Source: Candidatus Neomicrothrix sp. UBA2974 (GTDB taxonomy: Bacteria; Actinomycetota; Acidimicrobiia; Acidimicrobiales; MedAcidi-G1). From it: 18,248 nucleotides of DNA. Shown here one piece after another: positions 1-7,311 of the stretch. Position 1 is the stretch's first letter. Each line of letters starts with the position of its first letter. Position numbers and translations under genes: made by a program. The stretch covers positions 1 through 18,248 of the forward strand of contig DEAU01000011.1 in assembly GCA_002348705.1 (NCBI GenBank), read 5' to 3'. Under the pieces are notes generated by a model. The model worked only from the letters and a program-made list of their open reading frames with translations, did not search any database and was not told where the DNA came from.

Positions 1-115
1 TCGGTGTGGTCGTGGTGGTGGGTGTGGCGTTGTCGGTGGGCTTCAGATCGGCACCACCACAGGCGGCGACCAGAGTGGCGGCCAGGGCGACCGCGACGAC
101 GAGTGGACGGCGCAT
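1..115 (-). CDS. Lipoprotein, N-terminal part only (runs off the window)
   Basis: The complement from the ATG at 115 gives 38 residues before the window edge. They form a lipoprotein signal peptide: a start with two Arg (MRRPL), a hydrophobic Val/Ala/Leu core and a lipobox LVAAC with the modified Cys near residue 19. A Thr/Pro-rich linker follows. The protein is expected to be exported and lipid-anchored on the outer face of the membrane. Its start overlaps the stop of the upstream homocysteine methyltransferase by one base (TGATG), so the two are probably co-translated. No functional domain is inside the window; a solute-binding or other lipoprotein is possible. I am confident that it is a lipoprotein and cannot say what it does. 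Confidence 0.72.
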   Translation of the reverse strand, partial: MRRPLVVAVALAATLVAACGGADLKPTDNATPTTTTTP

Positions 116-1083
116 CAGCCGCGTCTGCGTCGACGCTCTCGGCCCCGGCCGTTTCCGACGGTGGCGGTGGCGACCGGGGGCGCGACGTCAGGCACGGGGA
201 GGTCACCGTCTAGCACGCCCCGGATGTGGGCAATGTGGTCCGGGGTGCTCCCGCAGCAGGCCCCGATGAGGGCGATGCCGGCATCCCGGAGGCGATAGGC
301 ATGGGCTGCCAGAACCTCAGGCGTGGCGTCGTAATCGAGCACATCACCCTTCCAAACAGGAATGCCGGCATTGGCTTTGGAGACCACCGGGATGTCACCG
401 CAGGCTGCTCGAATGGCTGCCGCCGCGGCCTCGGTGTCGGCAAGATTGGCGCCGCAGTTGGCACCGATGGCTGCGACCCCTAACTCGGCAAGACGTGAAC
501 CGGCCTCTTCGCCGGAGACTCCCATCATGGTGTGGCCCGCCGTGTCAAAGCTGAGGGTGGCTACTATCGGTAGGTCGGTTTCACTTAGCGCCCCCAACAC
601 GCCTGCCTCGATCTCGGGGAGGGCACTCATGGTTTCCAGCCACAGGATGTCTGCGCCACCGTCAGCTAGTCCGGCTGCCTGTTCGGCGAAGGCTTCGGTG
701 GCTTCAGATGAGGAAAGTTGGCCCAGTGGCTCGATTAGCTCGCCAGTTGGTCCCATAGACCCAGCCACGAGGACTGGCCGCTCGACTTCGTCGGCTGCAG
801 CCCGCGCATTGTTCGCGGCAGCGGCATTCAGTTTACGTACGCGTTCGTGCAAGTCATGGAGCTTGAGTCGGTGGCGATTACCACCAAACGAATTGGTGAG
901 AATTACGTCGGACCCGGCCTCGATATAGGCACGGTGAATGGCTTGGACTCGTTCAGGATACTGAACGTTCCAGATCTCGGGAGGATCACCTGAGGTGAGG
1001 CCGACGTTAAACAACTGCGTGCCCATTGCTCCGTCAAGCACGAGGTACTCGCTAGTCCTGAGGGTCTCTTCCAAGTTGACCAT
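115..1083 (-). CDS. Homocysteine S-methyltransferase family protein (copy 1)
   Basis: A 322-residue Pfam S-methyl_trans (BHMT/MmuM/MetH N-domain) protein. It is expected to move a methyl group from a methylated donor (betaine, S-methylmethionine or similar) to homocysteine, giving methionine in the cytoplasm. Family hallmarks are visible: the N-terminal LDGAMGTQL motif, the ILTNSFGGN motif, and the zinc-binding Cys in GANCG plus the Cys pair in GACCG near the C-terminus. The length is normal for a stand-alone enzyme. The last ~25 residues are low-complexity, Arg/Gly-rich. The ATG is preceded by TATTTT with a 6-nt gap and no Shine-Dalgarno sequence, suggesting leaderless transcription. It overlaps the downstream lipoprotein start. 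The methyl donor cannot be read from sequence; nearby methylamine-type genes favour a betaine-like or methylated amino acid donor (inference). Confidence 0.9.
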   Translation of the reverse strand: MVNLEETLRTSEYLVLDGAMGTQLFNVGLTSGDPPEIWNVQYPERVQAIHRAYIEAGSDVILTNSFGGNRHRLKLHDLHERVRKLNAAAANNARAAADEVERPVLVAGSMGPTGELIEPLGQLSSSEATEAFAEQAAGLADGGADILWLETMSALPEIEAGVLGALSETDLPIVATLSFDTAGHTMMGVSGEEAGSRLAELGVAAIGANCGANLADTEAAAAAIRAACGDIPVVSKANAGIPVWKGDVLDYDATPEVLAAHAYRLRDAGIALIGACCGSTPDHIAHIRGVLDGDLPVPDVAPPVATATVGNGRGRERRRRRG

Positions 1084-1089
1084 GGGTCG

Positions 1090-1095
1090 AAAATA
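1090..1095 (-). promoter_or_regulatory. Putative leaderless -10 box (TATTTT)
   Basis: On the minus strand TATTTT lies exactly 6 nt before the ATG of the homocysteine methyltransferase at 1083. There is no purine-rich ribosome site. This placement fits transcription starting at or next to the start codon. No convincing -35 box is seen. Confidence 0.5.
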
Positions 1096-1166
1096 GGCGA
1101 AAGAGGCCGGAGAGTGTTCGACCGTCGGGAAAGCTTCTGACGGTTCAGCTGCGGAAGTGTGCTGGG

Positions 1167-1481
1167 TCAGTCCGAAGCGAAGCGTTCGGCACAGGTTCGG
1201 CCGGCGTTGGTGAAGACAACGTTCATGGTCTCGTCACCCATCATCGTCAGATCGAGAACGGAATAGTTGTCGGCCACGATGTTGACAGCGCATTCGCAGG
1301 CGTCGGCAATTGTCCGGCCGGCCTCTTGGAGGAGTGACTTTGACTCGGCCTGTGCATCTAGCCCAGCTTCACATTGGCCATGTATGTGCTTTGCCACGTC
1401 CTCCTTGAAGGCAGGATTCGAGCCGCAACTCGTTGTGAATAGGAGAACTGCTACGACTGAGACGAGGGCTTTAGTTCGCAT
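1167..1481 (-). CDS. Small Cys-rich lipoprotein of unknown function
   Basis: A 104-residue protein with a clear lipoprotein signal: MRTK, then a hydrophobic stretch and the lipobox FTTSC at about residues 15-19. The mature part is only ~85 residues, predicted helical, and has four further Cys (QCEAG, ACECA, TCAER) that could form two disulfides outside the membrane. I do not recognise the family. The ATG lies 8 nt downstream of TACTCT, consistent with a near-leaderless transcript. It is separated from the methyltransferase by 83 bp holding that gene's own -10 box, so the two are probably independent units. Confidence 0.72.
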   Translation of the reverse strand: MRTKALVSVVAVLLFTTSCGSNPAFKEDVAKHIHGQCEAGLDAQAESKSLLQEAGRTIADACECAVNIVADNYSVLDLTMMGDETMNVVFTNAGRTCAERFASD

Positions 1482-1489
1482 TAATCCGA

Positions 1490-1495
1490 AGAGTA
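1490..1495 (-). promoter_or_regulatory. Putative -10 box (TACTCT) of the small lipoprotein gene
   Basis: TACTCT on the minus strand sits 8 nt before the ATG at 1481, with no Shine-Dalgarno sequence between. It fits the TANNNT pattern seen before several other genes in the window. This is inference from position and sequence only. Confidence 0.4.
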
Positions 1496-1644
1496 GGGCT
1501 TCGGGACGAGTAGCGGTGGGAACGAGCCGAGCTGCGGCCAGCTACTTGCTCGCTGCCCGGTAAAGCGCGAGGCTGGTAGGGACGGGGCAACCGGGCGTGC
1601 GGATCCGACGGAAACTTGGATGACGCTTATAGGGGGTGGCCCTG

Positions 1645-1689
1645 CCCGGGACATCCCGGGGTGCACCCGCCTCGAGTTGGAGGCGGGTG
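1645..1689. repeat. Two tandem GC-rich hairpins in a divergent intergenic region
   Basis: The first is CCCGGG-ACAT-CCCGGG (1645-1660, 6-bp stem). The second is a perfect 10-bp stem CACCCGCCTC / GAGGCGGGTG with a 6-nt loop (1664-1689). No T-run follows on either strand, so they are not typical intrinsic terminators. They lie about 50 bp upstream of the gene starting at 1740 and 160 bp upstream of the divergent lipoprotein. They may be operator sites, a transcript structure or a dispersed repeat. The rest of 1482-1739 shows only the two flanking -10 boxes. Confidence 0.5.
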
Positions 1690-1727
1690 TTCCGCGTGGA
1701 TCCGGGCAGCATTAGATCCGCTGCGCC

Positions 1728-1733
1728 TACGCT
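1728..1733 (+). promoter_or_regulatory. Putative leaderless -10 box (TACGCT)
   Basis: TACGCT lies 6 nt before the GTG at 1740. This supports that GTG over the in-frame ATG at 1815 as the start of the 566-residue protein. Confidence 0.45.
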
Positions 1734-1739
1734 GCCCCA

Positions 1740-3440
1740 GTGTCCCGTCGAGCCGATGTCCTTCAACGCGAGTTGGATGACCGAGCTACGCGCCTTCGTC
1801 CGCCTGAATTCGCCATGAGGCCCGACGTACTCGGCGCGGCCCGCCTCAGCCGTTACAGCTTCAGTCGAACCATGCTGCGTCGGGCTGTCGCCGAAAGTTG
1901 GACAGCTGGCCGGTTGCGACAGAATTTTGATGCACAGGGTCGAGGAGAGTCGATCTACTGGTTGGATACTGGCCGCCACCGATTCCATTTCGTGGCTTTC
2001 ACCACGACGGTCGAGGAATCAGCTCATACCGACCGTGTGATTGCCGAACGATGGGAGGTGGCAGCTGCATTGGTTGAGGGCGATGTCGACGGCGACCTCC
2101 TGGCCATGTTGCGCCTACAGGTGCCACAACAGGAACGAGGACGCCTCGATCCGAGAATTCTCAGCCTGACTCGCGGAAATCGCAGTGTTCGCTTCTTCGG
2201 CGCACTCGTCGACGAACTTGCCGCTGGGCGTCAACCGGATCCGGAGAAGGTCGGAGATGCCGGCTACATCCTTCGGAGTACTGCCTTTTATGCCAACGGC
2301 AAATTTGGTATGCGTTCTTTTGATGGTTATGGCGACGATCACCCGTTCCGGGTTCCCTATAGGGCTCAGTTTGTGGCCGCCTGGCTATTTCGAGAATTGG
2401 GTTACGACATGGTTGAGCACTGCGCACGGATCCAAGGAGGTCCCGATGCGGTTGGCTTCGACGAACGGTGGTGTCGGTTCTTCGGTTTGGGTAACGCGAC
2501 TGGGCTCGGTCTTGTGCCATATGCCTTGAAACATCCTCGGGTCCTAGATGCATGGGTGGGCATGCGGGAATTGGCACTGGCCGATGTCCGGGCCATGGCT
2601 GGCGAACCAGAGACGTCCAGAATCCTTGCCAAATGGATTGACCGGGCAGGTCGGCACTTCGACTCAGGTTCCGCAGACGATTGCACTCCATTTCTCAACT
2701 CGCGGGCTCTCGTTCCGGTCGTGGAGCAGATTGCTAAAGCTTGGAACCGGTATGCGGGCGAAGGTCTGCCATACGACGCTCTCTACCGGTGGGCCGAGGG
2801 TCAGGGCCCTGAAACGTCGGAACTCGTGGTCTCTCTTCTCATCGAACTCCATGCCGGCGATGACGAACTCTTTGACGATTTCCTCTTGGTGGACGAGCAC
2901 TCGGAGGTGGACCCGGCTGCGACGGTGGAGGATCTTCGGTCGATGTTTGCCGATCGGTTCGGTTGGTTGGACGAACTCGATCTAGAGGCCGACGAGGCAT
3001 CCGCCTTCTGGTGGGTAGTCAGCGACAACACAGAGGAACCTCGACGGGCGTCACGGACCCGACTGGAGCCAGAAGGCCAAGATGTCGCAATCGACGTGGC
3101 GCTCCGACTGTGGCGACTTGCCTTGGATCTTAACAATCGGGATGGCGGTGAAGTCGTTGCGGCATTCCTCGCCGAGAGGCCTGAGCACCGGGCGGCGGTG
3201 GATCGGTTAGTGGCCAGCGACCGTCGATATGGAGAGATACGGGACAATGCTTGTGCCGCGGATTACCTGCCGCTACAGATTCAGCGCTTCCAACTGGCCC
3301 AGTACGGGATGGACGAGTTCAAACCGAAGTCGACTGACTGGCTTCGGGTCACCCTGTTTCAGGGGGCGCCGCGACTCTCTGATCTTGGACCGGGCTTGAC
3401 AGACGACTGGGCATTGCCCGTGCGGCCTAGAGCCCACTGA
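1740..3440 (+). CDS. Conserved-looking 566-residue protein of unknown function
   Basis: A cytoplasmic protein without signal peptide or membrane segments, acidic, rich in Trp and Arg, and probably mostly helical. I see no nucleotide-binding or metal motif and do not recognise a named domain. Distinctive patches are SIYWLDTGRHRFHF near residue 72, a DGYGDDHPFRVPYRAQF stretch near 195, and GLGNATGLGLVPY near 250. I have a vague memory of similar proteins beside M19 dipeptidase-like genes in Alphaproteobacteria, but cannot confirm it. It is the first gene of a tight unit: 28 bp separate it from the dipeptidase-like gene, which overlaps the DUF3726 gene. The GTG start is chosen because a TACGCT box lies 6 nt upstream. 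Its role is probably tied to the same pathway as the two genes downstream (inference). Confidence 0.78.
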   Translation: MSRRADVLQRELDDRATRLRPPEFAMRPDVLGAARLSRYSFSRTMLRRAVAESWTAGRLRQNFDAQGRGESIYWLDTGRHRFHFVAFTTTVEESAHTDRVIAERWEVAAALVEGDVDGDLLAMLRLQVPQQERGRLDPRILSLTRGNRSVRFFGALVDELAAGRQPDPEKVGDAGYILRSTAFYANGKFGMRSFDGYGDDHPFRVPYRAQFVAAWLFRELGYDMVEHCARIQGGPDAVGFDERWCRFFGLGNATGLGLVPYALKHPRVLDAWVGMRELALADVRAMAGEPETSRILAKWIDRAGRHFDSGSADDCTPFLNSRALVPVVEQIAKAWNRYAGEGLPYDALYRWAEGQGPETSELVVSLLIELHAGDDELFDDFLLVDEHSEVDPAATVEDLRSMFADRFGWLDELDLEADEASAFWWVVSDNTEEPRRASRTRLEPEGQDVAIDVALRLWRLALDLNNRDGGEVVAAFLAERPEHRAAVDRLVASDRRYGEIRDNACAADYLPLQIQRFQLAQYGMDEFKPKSTDWLRVTLFQGAPRLSDLGPGLTDDWALPVRPRAH

Positions 3441-3468
3441 CGACGGACGAGCCCACGAGGAGGCAATC

Positions 3469-4422
3469 GTGATAATCGATGGACTGCAAATCAACGATTG
3501 GACCCGGGAAGTGATTGCCGAGGTGCGATCCGGCGGAGTCAACGTGGTGCACGCCACGGTTGGCGTGTGGGAGGACATGGCCAGCGCCATGACCAGAATC
3601 GGTGCTTTTCGGCACCTCTGCCGCCACAACGCCGACCTGATTCGTATTGTGCGGTCGGTTGAGGGGATCCACGAAGCTGTAGACGACGACGTTCTTGCTG
3701 TGGTTCTCGGGTTCCAGAACAGTTCCATGTTGGGTGACGACCCAGAGATGGCCGGGATCTTCGCAGACGTGGGTATCAGGGTCATCCAACTGACTTATAA
3801 CATCGCCAACCACCTTGGCTCGAGTTGCTGGGAGCCCCAAGACGGCGGGTTGACTCGTGCCGGCTACCGCATGGTCGCCGCTCTCAACGACGCTGGCGTG
3901 TTGGTCGACATATCACACGTTGGAAACGTGACAGGACGGGACGCCGTGGAAGCATCGGTAGCGCCGGTCGCCATCACTCACGGGAATCCGGTGTCGTTTT
4001 GCGACTCGCCTCGCAACAAACCCGATGAACTGGTAGCAGCAGTGGCAGAGCGAGGTGGGGTGATCGGTTGCACGCTTTACCCACTTTTCATTGGCGGTGC
4101 CGACGTGACTCGGTCTGAGTACTGCGACATGGTGAGTTTGCTTGCCGAACAGATCGGCGTAGAGCATGTAGCGATCGGTTCCGACGCCGTGCTCGGTTGG
4201 GAACCCGACGCTCTTGGCTGGATGCGAAACGGACGGTGGGACCGGCCCAGCACTCGGACCCAATCGCCATCTTTCCCGCCGTGGCCAACTTGGTTTGATG
4301 GCCCTAAGGACTTCGGAAACCTCGCTGAGGGCCTTGAGGAAGCCGGCTTTTCGGCCGAGGAAAGAGACTTGGTGCTTGGAGGTAACTGGTTACGACTATT
4401 CGGCGAGGTGTTTCCCTCGTGA
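3469..4422 (+). CDS. M19 (renal/membrane dipeptidase) family protein with altered metal site
   Basis: A 317-residue TIM-barrel amidohydrolase of peptidase family M19. Recognisable M19 motifs are VDISH (His150), ITHGN (His171), the RNKPDEL segment, AIGSD near residue 240, and GGNWLRLF at the C-terminus. The N-terminal metal motif HxD of classical enzymes is replaced: the protein begins MIIDGLQINDW, and the usual bridging Glu position appears to be GFQN (residues 81-84). Three of the five expected zinc ligands thus seem changed. I recall a DGLQ-type M19 subfamily in betaine/dimethylglycine gene regions of Pseudomonas and in Rhizobiales, so this is probably a subfamily trait. It may use one metal or act on a non-peptide amide (inference). 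A GAGGAGG ribosome site 5 nt before the GTG fixes the start. The end overlaps the next gene by 4 bp. Confidence 0.85.
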   Translation: MIIDGLQINDWTREVIAEVRSGGVNVVHATVGVWEDMASAMTRIGAFRHLCRHNADLIRIVRSVEGIHEAVDDDVLAVVLGFQNSSMLGDDPEMAGIFADVGIRVIQLTYNIANHLGSSCWEPQDGGLTRAGYRMVAALNDAGVLVDISHVGNVTGRDAVEASVAPVAITHGNPVSFCDSPRNKPDELVAAVAERGGVIGCTLYPLFIGGADVTRSEYCDMVSLLAEQIGVEHVAIGSDAVLGWEPDALGWMRNGRWDRPSTRTQSPSFPPWPTWFDGPKDFGNLAEGLEEAGFSAEERDLVLGGNWLRLFGEVFPS

Positions 4423-4982
4423 CCGAAGGTGGAAATACTGTTGGCACGGTTCTGGTTGCTCCGCGAGAGGTTTTGGATCTCGTCTACCGCTGTGCGCGGG
4501 TCGCCGGCCTAGATACTGGTTCAGCCGACCGAGCGGCTCGAAACGTTACTGCGGCCGAAGTCGGCTATGGGTCCGCACTTGGGGTGTTTTGCCAAGCTCT
4601 TGGAGATTCCGGCACACTTAAGCAATCTTTCGTGGATGGTCCAGACGTGTTGGCCATTGCCGAAGTAAAGGCCCGGCTCTCAGGCTCGGCAGAAGCTCGA
4701 CTACCGGCACCAACGCCGGTGGCTGCCTTGGCTCTGGTCGTCGATGAGATCCGAGGCCGTGGGCTGGGAGTATCGGGGATTCCGGACGACGCCGACGGCT
4801 GCACAATGGTCGATCGGTTGGCCGTAGGTGGACCGGCACAGCTCCGGACAGTCGACAGTGTCGCCCATACCGCAGCGTCCCGCGAAGGTGTTCGAGTCGA
4901 CGCCATTGCGTTAAACCAAGCAACCGAGTTTGCCCATGGCTTTCTAGTTCCCGAAGCGATCCTCGACGCAGCCGAGATTTGA
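4419..4982 (+). CDS. DUF3726-like protein
   Basis: A 187-residue cytoplasmic protein that I assign to the DUF3726 type. The basis is its layout (N-terminal helix of the form EVLDLVYRCARVAGL, then RAARNVTAAEVGYGSALGVF) and the typical context beside Ldh_2-family dehydrogenases and M19 proteins. No catalytic motif is visible. Its GTG overlaps the stop of the dipeptidase-like gene (GTGA, 4 bp), so the two are translationally coupled. It ends 27 bp before the end of the convergent dehydrogenase gene, and no terminator is visible in that gap. The family's function is not established to my knowledge. A helper or partner of the nearby dehydrogenase is a reasonable guess only. Confidence 0.68.
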   Translation: MTEGGNTVGTVLVAPREVLDLVYRCARVAGLDTGSADRAARNVTAAEVGYGSALGVFCQALGDSGTLKQSFVDGPDVLAIAEVKARLSGSAEARLPAPTPVAALALVVDEIRGRGLGVSGIPDDADGCTMVDRLAVGGPAQLRTVDSVAHTAASREGVRVDAIALNQATEFAHGFLVPEAILDAAEI

Positions 4983-5009
4983 AAGGTTGACGGGTCTGGG
5001 CTGGTCGGC

Positions 5010-5996
5010 TTAATTGGCGGCCAACTCCAAGACGCGTTCCCACAGATCGTCCTCGACCTCGACGGGGTTAATCACCGTTCTTCCAGCGCCGGGAAGTCGC
5101 GCCCCCGGCTGGTTGGTGATGCTTGCCCCAAGCGCTCGCAGGTGATGGTAAAAGTCGACTCCGCTGTAGCAGTCGGGATCGACTATTACGTAGAACTGCC
5201 CGAGGTCGTGAGGTGGTCCCTCTGGGGCTTTCAGAGGCGGGACATCGACACTGAGGCGACTACCAGTTAAGGCACTCGCCAGGACCTCAACGAGTAGGCT
5301 GATTCCGTAGCCCTTGTAACCGCCGGCCGAGACCAGTGAACCGGCCAGTGCCTCCTCTGGGTCGGTAGTCGGTTTTCCATTTGAATCAACCGCCCAGCCG
5401 AGGGGGATTTCCTCGCCAGCTGCAGCGGCCATAGTGATATGGCCGAGGGCTACGGCACTTGTCGAAAAGTCGAACTGGAAGGCAATGCCACCGTTCCCAT
5501 CGGGGACAGCCATGGCAATGGGGTTGGTTCCCAGAACCGGGATTGATCCACCTGGGGGCGATACCCGCGGTGAAGCGTTGGTAGTGCCGATGGCTAGAAG
5601 CCCTTCGTGAGCGAACTGTTCGGTAAAAAAGCCCAGCGCGGTGCAGGTATGGGTGTGCTCAACCGACAGGCCACAGATCCCGTTCTCCCTAGCTGCCAGA
5701 ACGGCAGTGTCGAAGCCGGATGCGAAGGCAGATTGGGCAAAACCGAGTCGGCCGTCGATTCTCACCGCACCGGGGCGGTCCACAGAGACGACTGGTTCGG
5801 CGTTTCCATTGATACGCCCCGAGTCGAGTTGAAGGCAGTAACTCTCAAGGTAGTAAAGGCCGCAAATGCGGTTGCCATTGCCCTCGGCGACGCTAACGGC
5901 GCGGGCGACGTGGGAAGCTACCCGATCGATGGCGCCGTGGTTGACGAGGCAGCGGTGCGTGGTCGTTTCGATCTCGTCGAGGCTGTGTTCAGACAT
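5010..5996 (-). CDS. Malate/L-lactate dehydrogenase family oxidoreductase (Ldh_2)
   Basis: A 328-residue protein of the Ldh_2 (Pfam PF02615) fold, which binds NAD(P)H without a Rossmann fold. Members include malate, ureidoglycolate and 2,3-diketogulonate oxidoreductases and the delta1-piperideine/pyrroline-2-carboxylate reductases (DpkA). Visible motifs are EHTHTCTALGFF near residue 113 (nucleotide/substrate region with its His), VLGTNPIAMAVP near 155, FDFSTSAVALG near 175, and SAGGYKGYGISLLVEVL near 220. The length is normal. A neighbouring Rieske oxygenase and DUF3726/M19 genes favour a cyclic imine or 2-oxo acid from amino acid breakdown as substrate (inference). The ATG lies 6 nt after TACCGT, a leaderless arrangement. 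It diverges from the Rieske gene. Confidence 0.88.
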   Translation of the reverse strand: MSEHSLDEIETTTHRCLVNHGAIDRVASHVARAVSVAEGNGNRICGLYYLESYCLQLDSGRINGNAEPVVSVDRPGAVRIDGRLGFAQSAFASGFDTAVLAARENGICGLSVEHTHTCTALGFFTEQFAHEGLLAIGTTNASPRVSPPGGSIPVLGTNPIAMAVPDGNGGIAFQFDFSTSAVALGHITMAAAAGEEIPLGWAVDSNGKPTTDPEEALAGSLVSAGGYKGYGISLLVEVLASALTGSRLSVDVPPLKAPEGPPHDLGQFYVIVDPDCYSGVDFYHHLRALGASITNQPGARLPGAGRTVINPVEVEDDLWERVLELAAN

Positions 5997-6002
5997 GGAC
6001 GC

Positions 6003-6008
6003 ACGGTA
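6003..6008 (-). promoter_or_regulatory. Putative leaderless -10 box (TACCGT) of the Ldh_2 gene
   Basis: TACCGT on the minus strand lies 6 nt before the ATG at 5996. The opposing -10 box of the Rieske gene is ~36 bp away, so the two promoters share upstream DNA and may be controlled together. Confidence 0.45.
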
Positions 6009-6044
6009 GGGGACGCCCCTTCGTCACAATATGGTCGGCGGTCG

Positions 6045-6050
6045 TAGTGT
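6045..6050 (+). promoter_or_regulatory. Putative leaderless -10 box (TAGTGT) of the Rieske gene
   Basis: TAGTGT lies 7 nt before a GTG at 6058 that is in frame with the Rieske protein. The same hexamer at the same spacing precedes the EamA gene at 11955. This favours the GTG over the ATG at 6031, which would lie upstream of the transcript start. Confidence 0.5.
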
Positions 6051-6057
6051 GACGAGA

Positions 6058-7224
6058 GTGACGACTTCGACGCGCCTCCTACCTGGCCTGCCTTCGGGTC
6101 TGGCCGAGGCGCTCGGGCGTTGTCGCGGTGGGCAGGCCGTTGCTCGAAGCCTTCCTGCAGCGTGCTACACAGACCCTCGGGTTGCTGCCGTTGAGGAGGA
6201 GGCGGTGTTTCGCCGAGGCTGGGTGGGTGTGGGTCGATGGGACCGTTGGACGGATCCGGGCGACTATGCAGCGATCCGGGTTGGCGGAGTTCCTGTAGTC
6301 ATGGTCCGCGGAGACGACCAGGTCTTGCGGGCGTTCGCGAACACCTGTAGCCACCGTTTTACTGAAGTCATGGAAGGGGAGGGGACCTGTCGTCGAATGC
6401 GATGCCCCTTCCACGCTTGGACCTATGCGCTTGATGGAACTCTTATTGGGGCACCGAGCATGGGGAACGCTGAGGACTTCGATCCGGCTGATCACGGACT
6501 ACACGAATTTTCTGTAGCCGAGCGCCTCGGCTTCACCTTTGTCAGCCTCGAGGATTCGCCGCCGGCGATTGACGACTGGCTAGGAGACGCTGCTGGCGTA
6601 CTCGCCCGATGGGAGTTGGATTCGATGGTTACGACCCGCCGAAGGGAGTTCACCGTTGATTGCAACTGGAAGGCCTTCGCCGAGGTCTTCAACGAGTACT
6701 ACCACCTGCCCTACGTGCACCCGGGCAGCATCGATGACACGTACGACGATCCGGACGAACCTGAGGCCGTTAGCGGTTCGTGGGCTACTCACTTCGGGAG
6801 CACTCAAGGTACTGGCGGACTGCTCGAGGAGAATCAGCACAAGGCTCTTCCAGTTATCCCCACACTCGATGACCGCGAAGCTGGCGGTGTTCGCTATTCG
6901 TGGTTATTCCCCTCAATGGTCATTGCAACAGGTGCCGAGGGTCTCTGGATGTATGAGGTGCTGCCCGACGGGCCTGACCGCTGCAGGTGTGCTCAGGTGG
7001 TTTGCTTTCCGCCCGCCACCGTGACTGCTGAAGGCTTCGCTGGAGTGGCTGAGTCTTACTATGAGCGATTCGACGTCGCCATTGACGAAGACATCCCAAT
7101 GCTTGAACGCCAGCACCGCGGCATGGCCACGCCAGCTGTCCGGCAGGGACGATTTTCTCACTTGGAGCCCAATGTCGCTCGGTTCGCCGGGTGGTACGCC
7201 GACCGCCTCTTGTCTGTCGGCTGA
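6058..7224 (+). CDS. Rieske non-heme iron oxygenase, alpha subunit (betaine/aromatic demethylase-like)
   Basis: A 388-residue Rieske-type oxygenase (longer ATG start at 6031 possible, 397 residues). The [2Fe-2S] motif is CSH (Cys97, His99) followed 16 residues later by CPFH (Cys116, His119). The mononuclear iron site is NEYYHLPYVHP (His216, His221), with an acidic DEDIPMLERQ segment near the C-terminus supplying the likely carboxylate. The NEYYHLPYVHP form and the C-terminal FxxWYADRL tail resemble oxygenases that demethylate or hydroxylate quaternary amines (choline, glycine betaine, carnitine, stachydrine types) rather than classic biphenyl dioxygenases. The substrate is not provable here. 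No reductase or ferredoxin gene is nearby, so electron partners must be encoded elsewhere. An EamA carrier gene follows after 87 bp. Confidence 0.9.
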   Translation: MTTSTRLLPGLPSGLAEALGRCRGGQAVARSLPAACYTDPRVAAVEEEAVFRRGWVGVGRWDRWTDPGDYAAIRVGGVPVVMVRGDDQVLRAFANTCSHRFTEVMEGEGTCRRMRCPFHAWTYALDGTLIGAPSMGNAEDFDPADHGLHEFSVAERLGFTFVSLEDSPPAIDDWLGDAAGVLARWELDSMVTTRRREFTVDCNWKAFAEVFNEYYHLPYVHPGSIDDTYDDPDEPEAVSGSWATHFGSTQGTGGLLEENQHKALPVIPTLDDREAGGVRYSWLFPSMVIATGAEGLWMYEVLPDGPDRCRCAQVVCFPPATVTAEGFAGVAESYYERFDVAIDEDIPMLERQHRGMATPAVRQGRFSHLEPNVARFAGWYADRLLSVG

Positions 7225-7311
7225 TCACCCGGCGGTCATTGGAATCAGTTTCCCTGTTGCACGTCGACCGAAGCTGGGTGCCATGATCAGCAGGGATTTA
7301 GGAGACAGGCG

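Noticed and set aside
4..269. Plus-strand open frames at the left edge
   Set aside because: Their sequence is Arg/Trp/His-rich without motifs; the complementary strand carries a lipoprotein signal and the end of a homocysteine methyltransferase.
4980..5010. DUF3726 TGA at 4980 as a possible recoded codon
   Set aside because: The following bases form no suitable hairpin, the protein length is plausible, and the open frame only runs antisense into the convergent gene.
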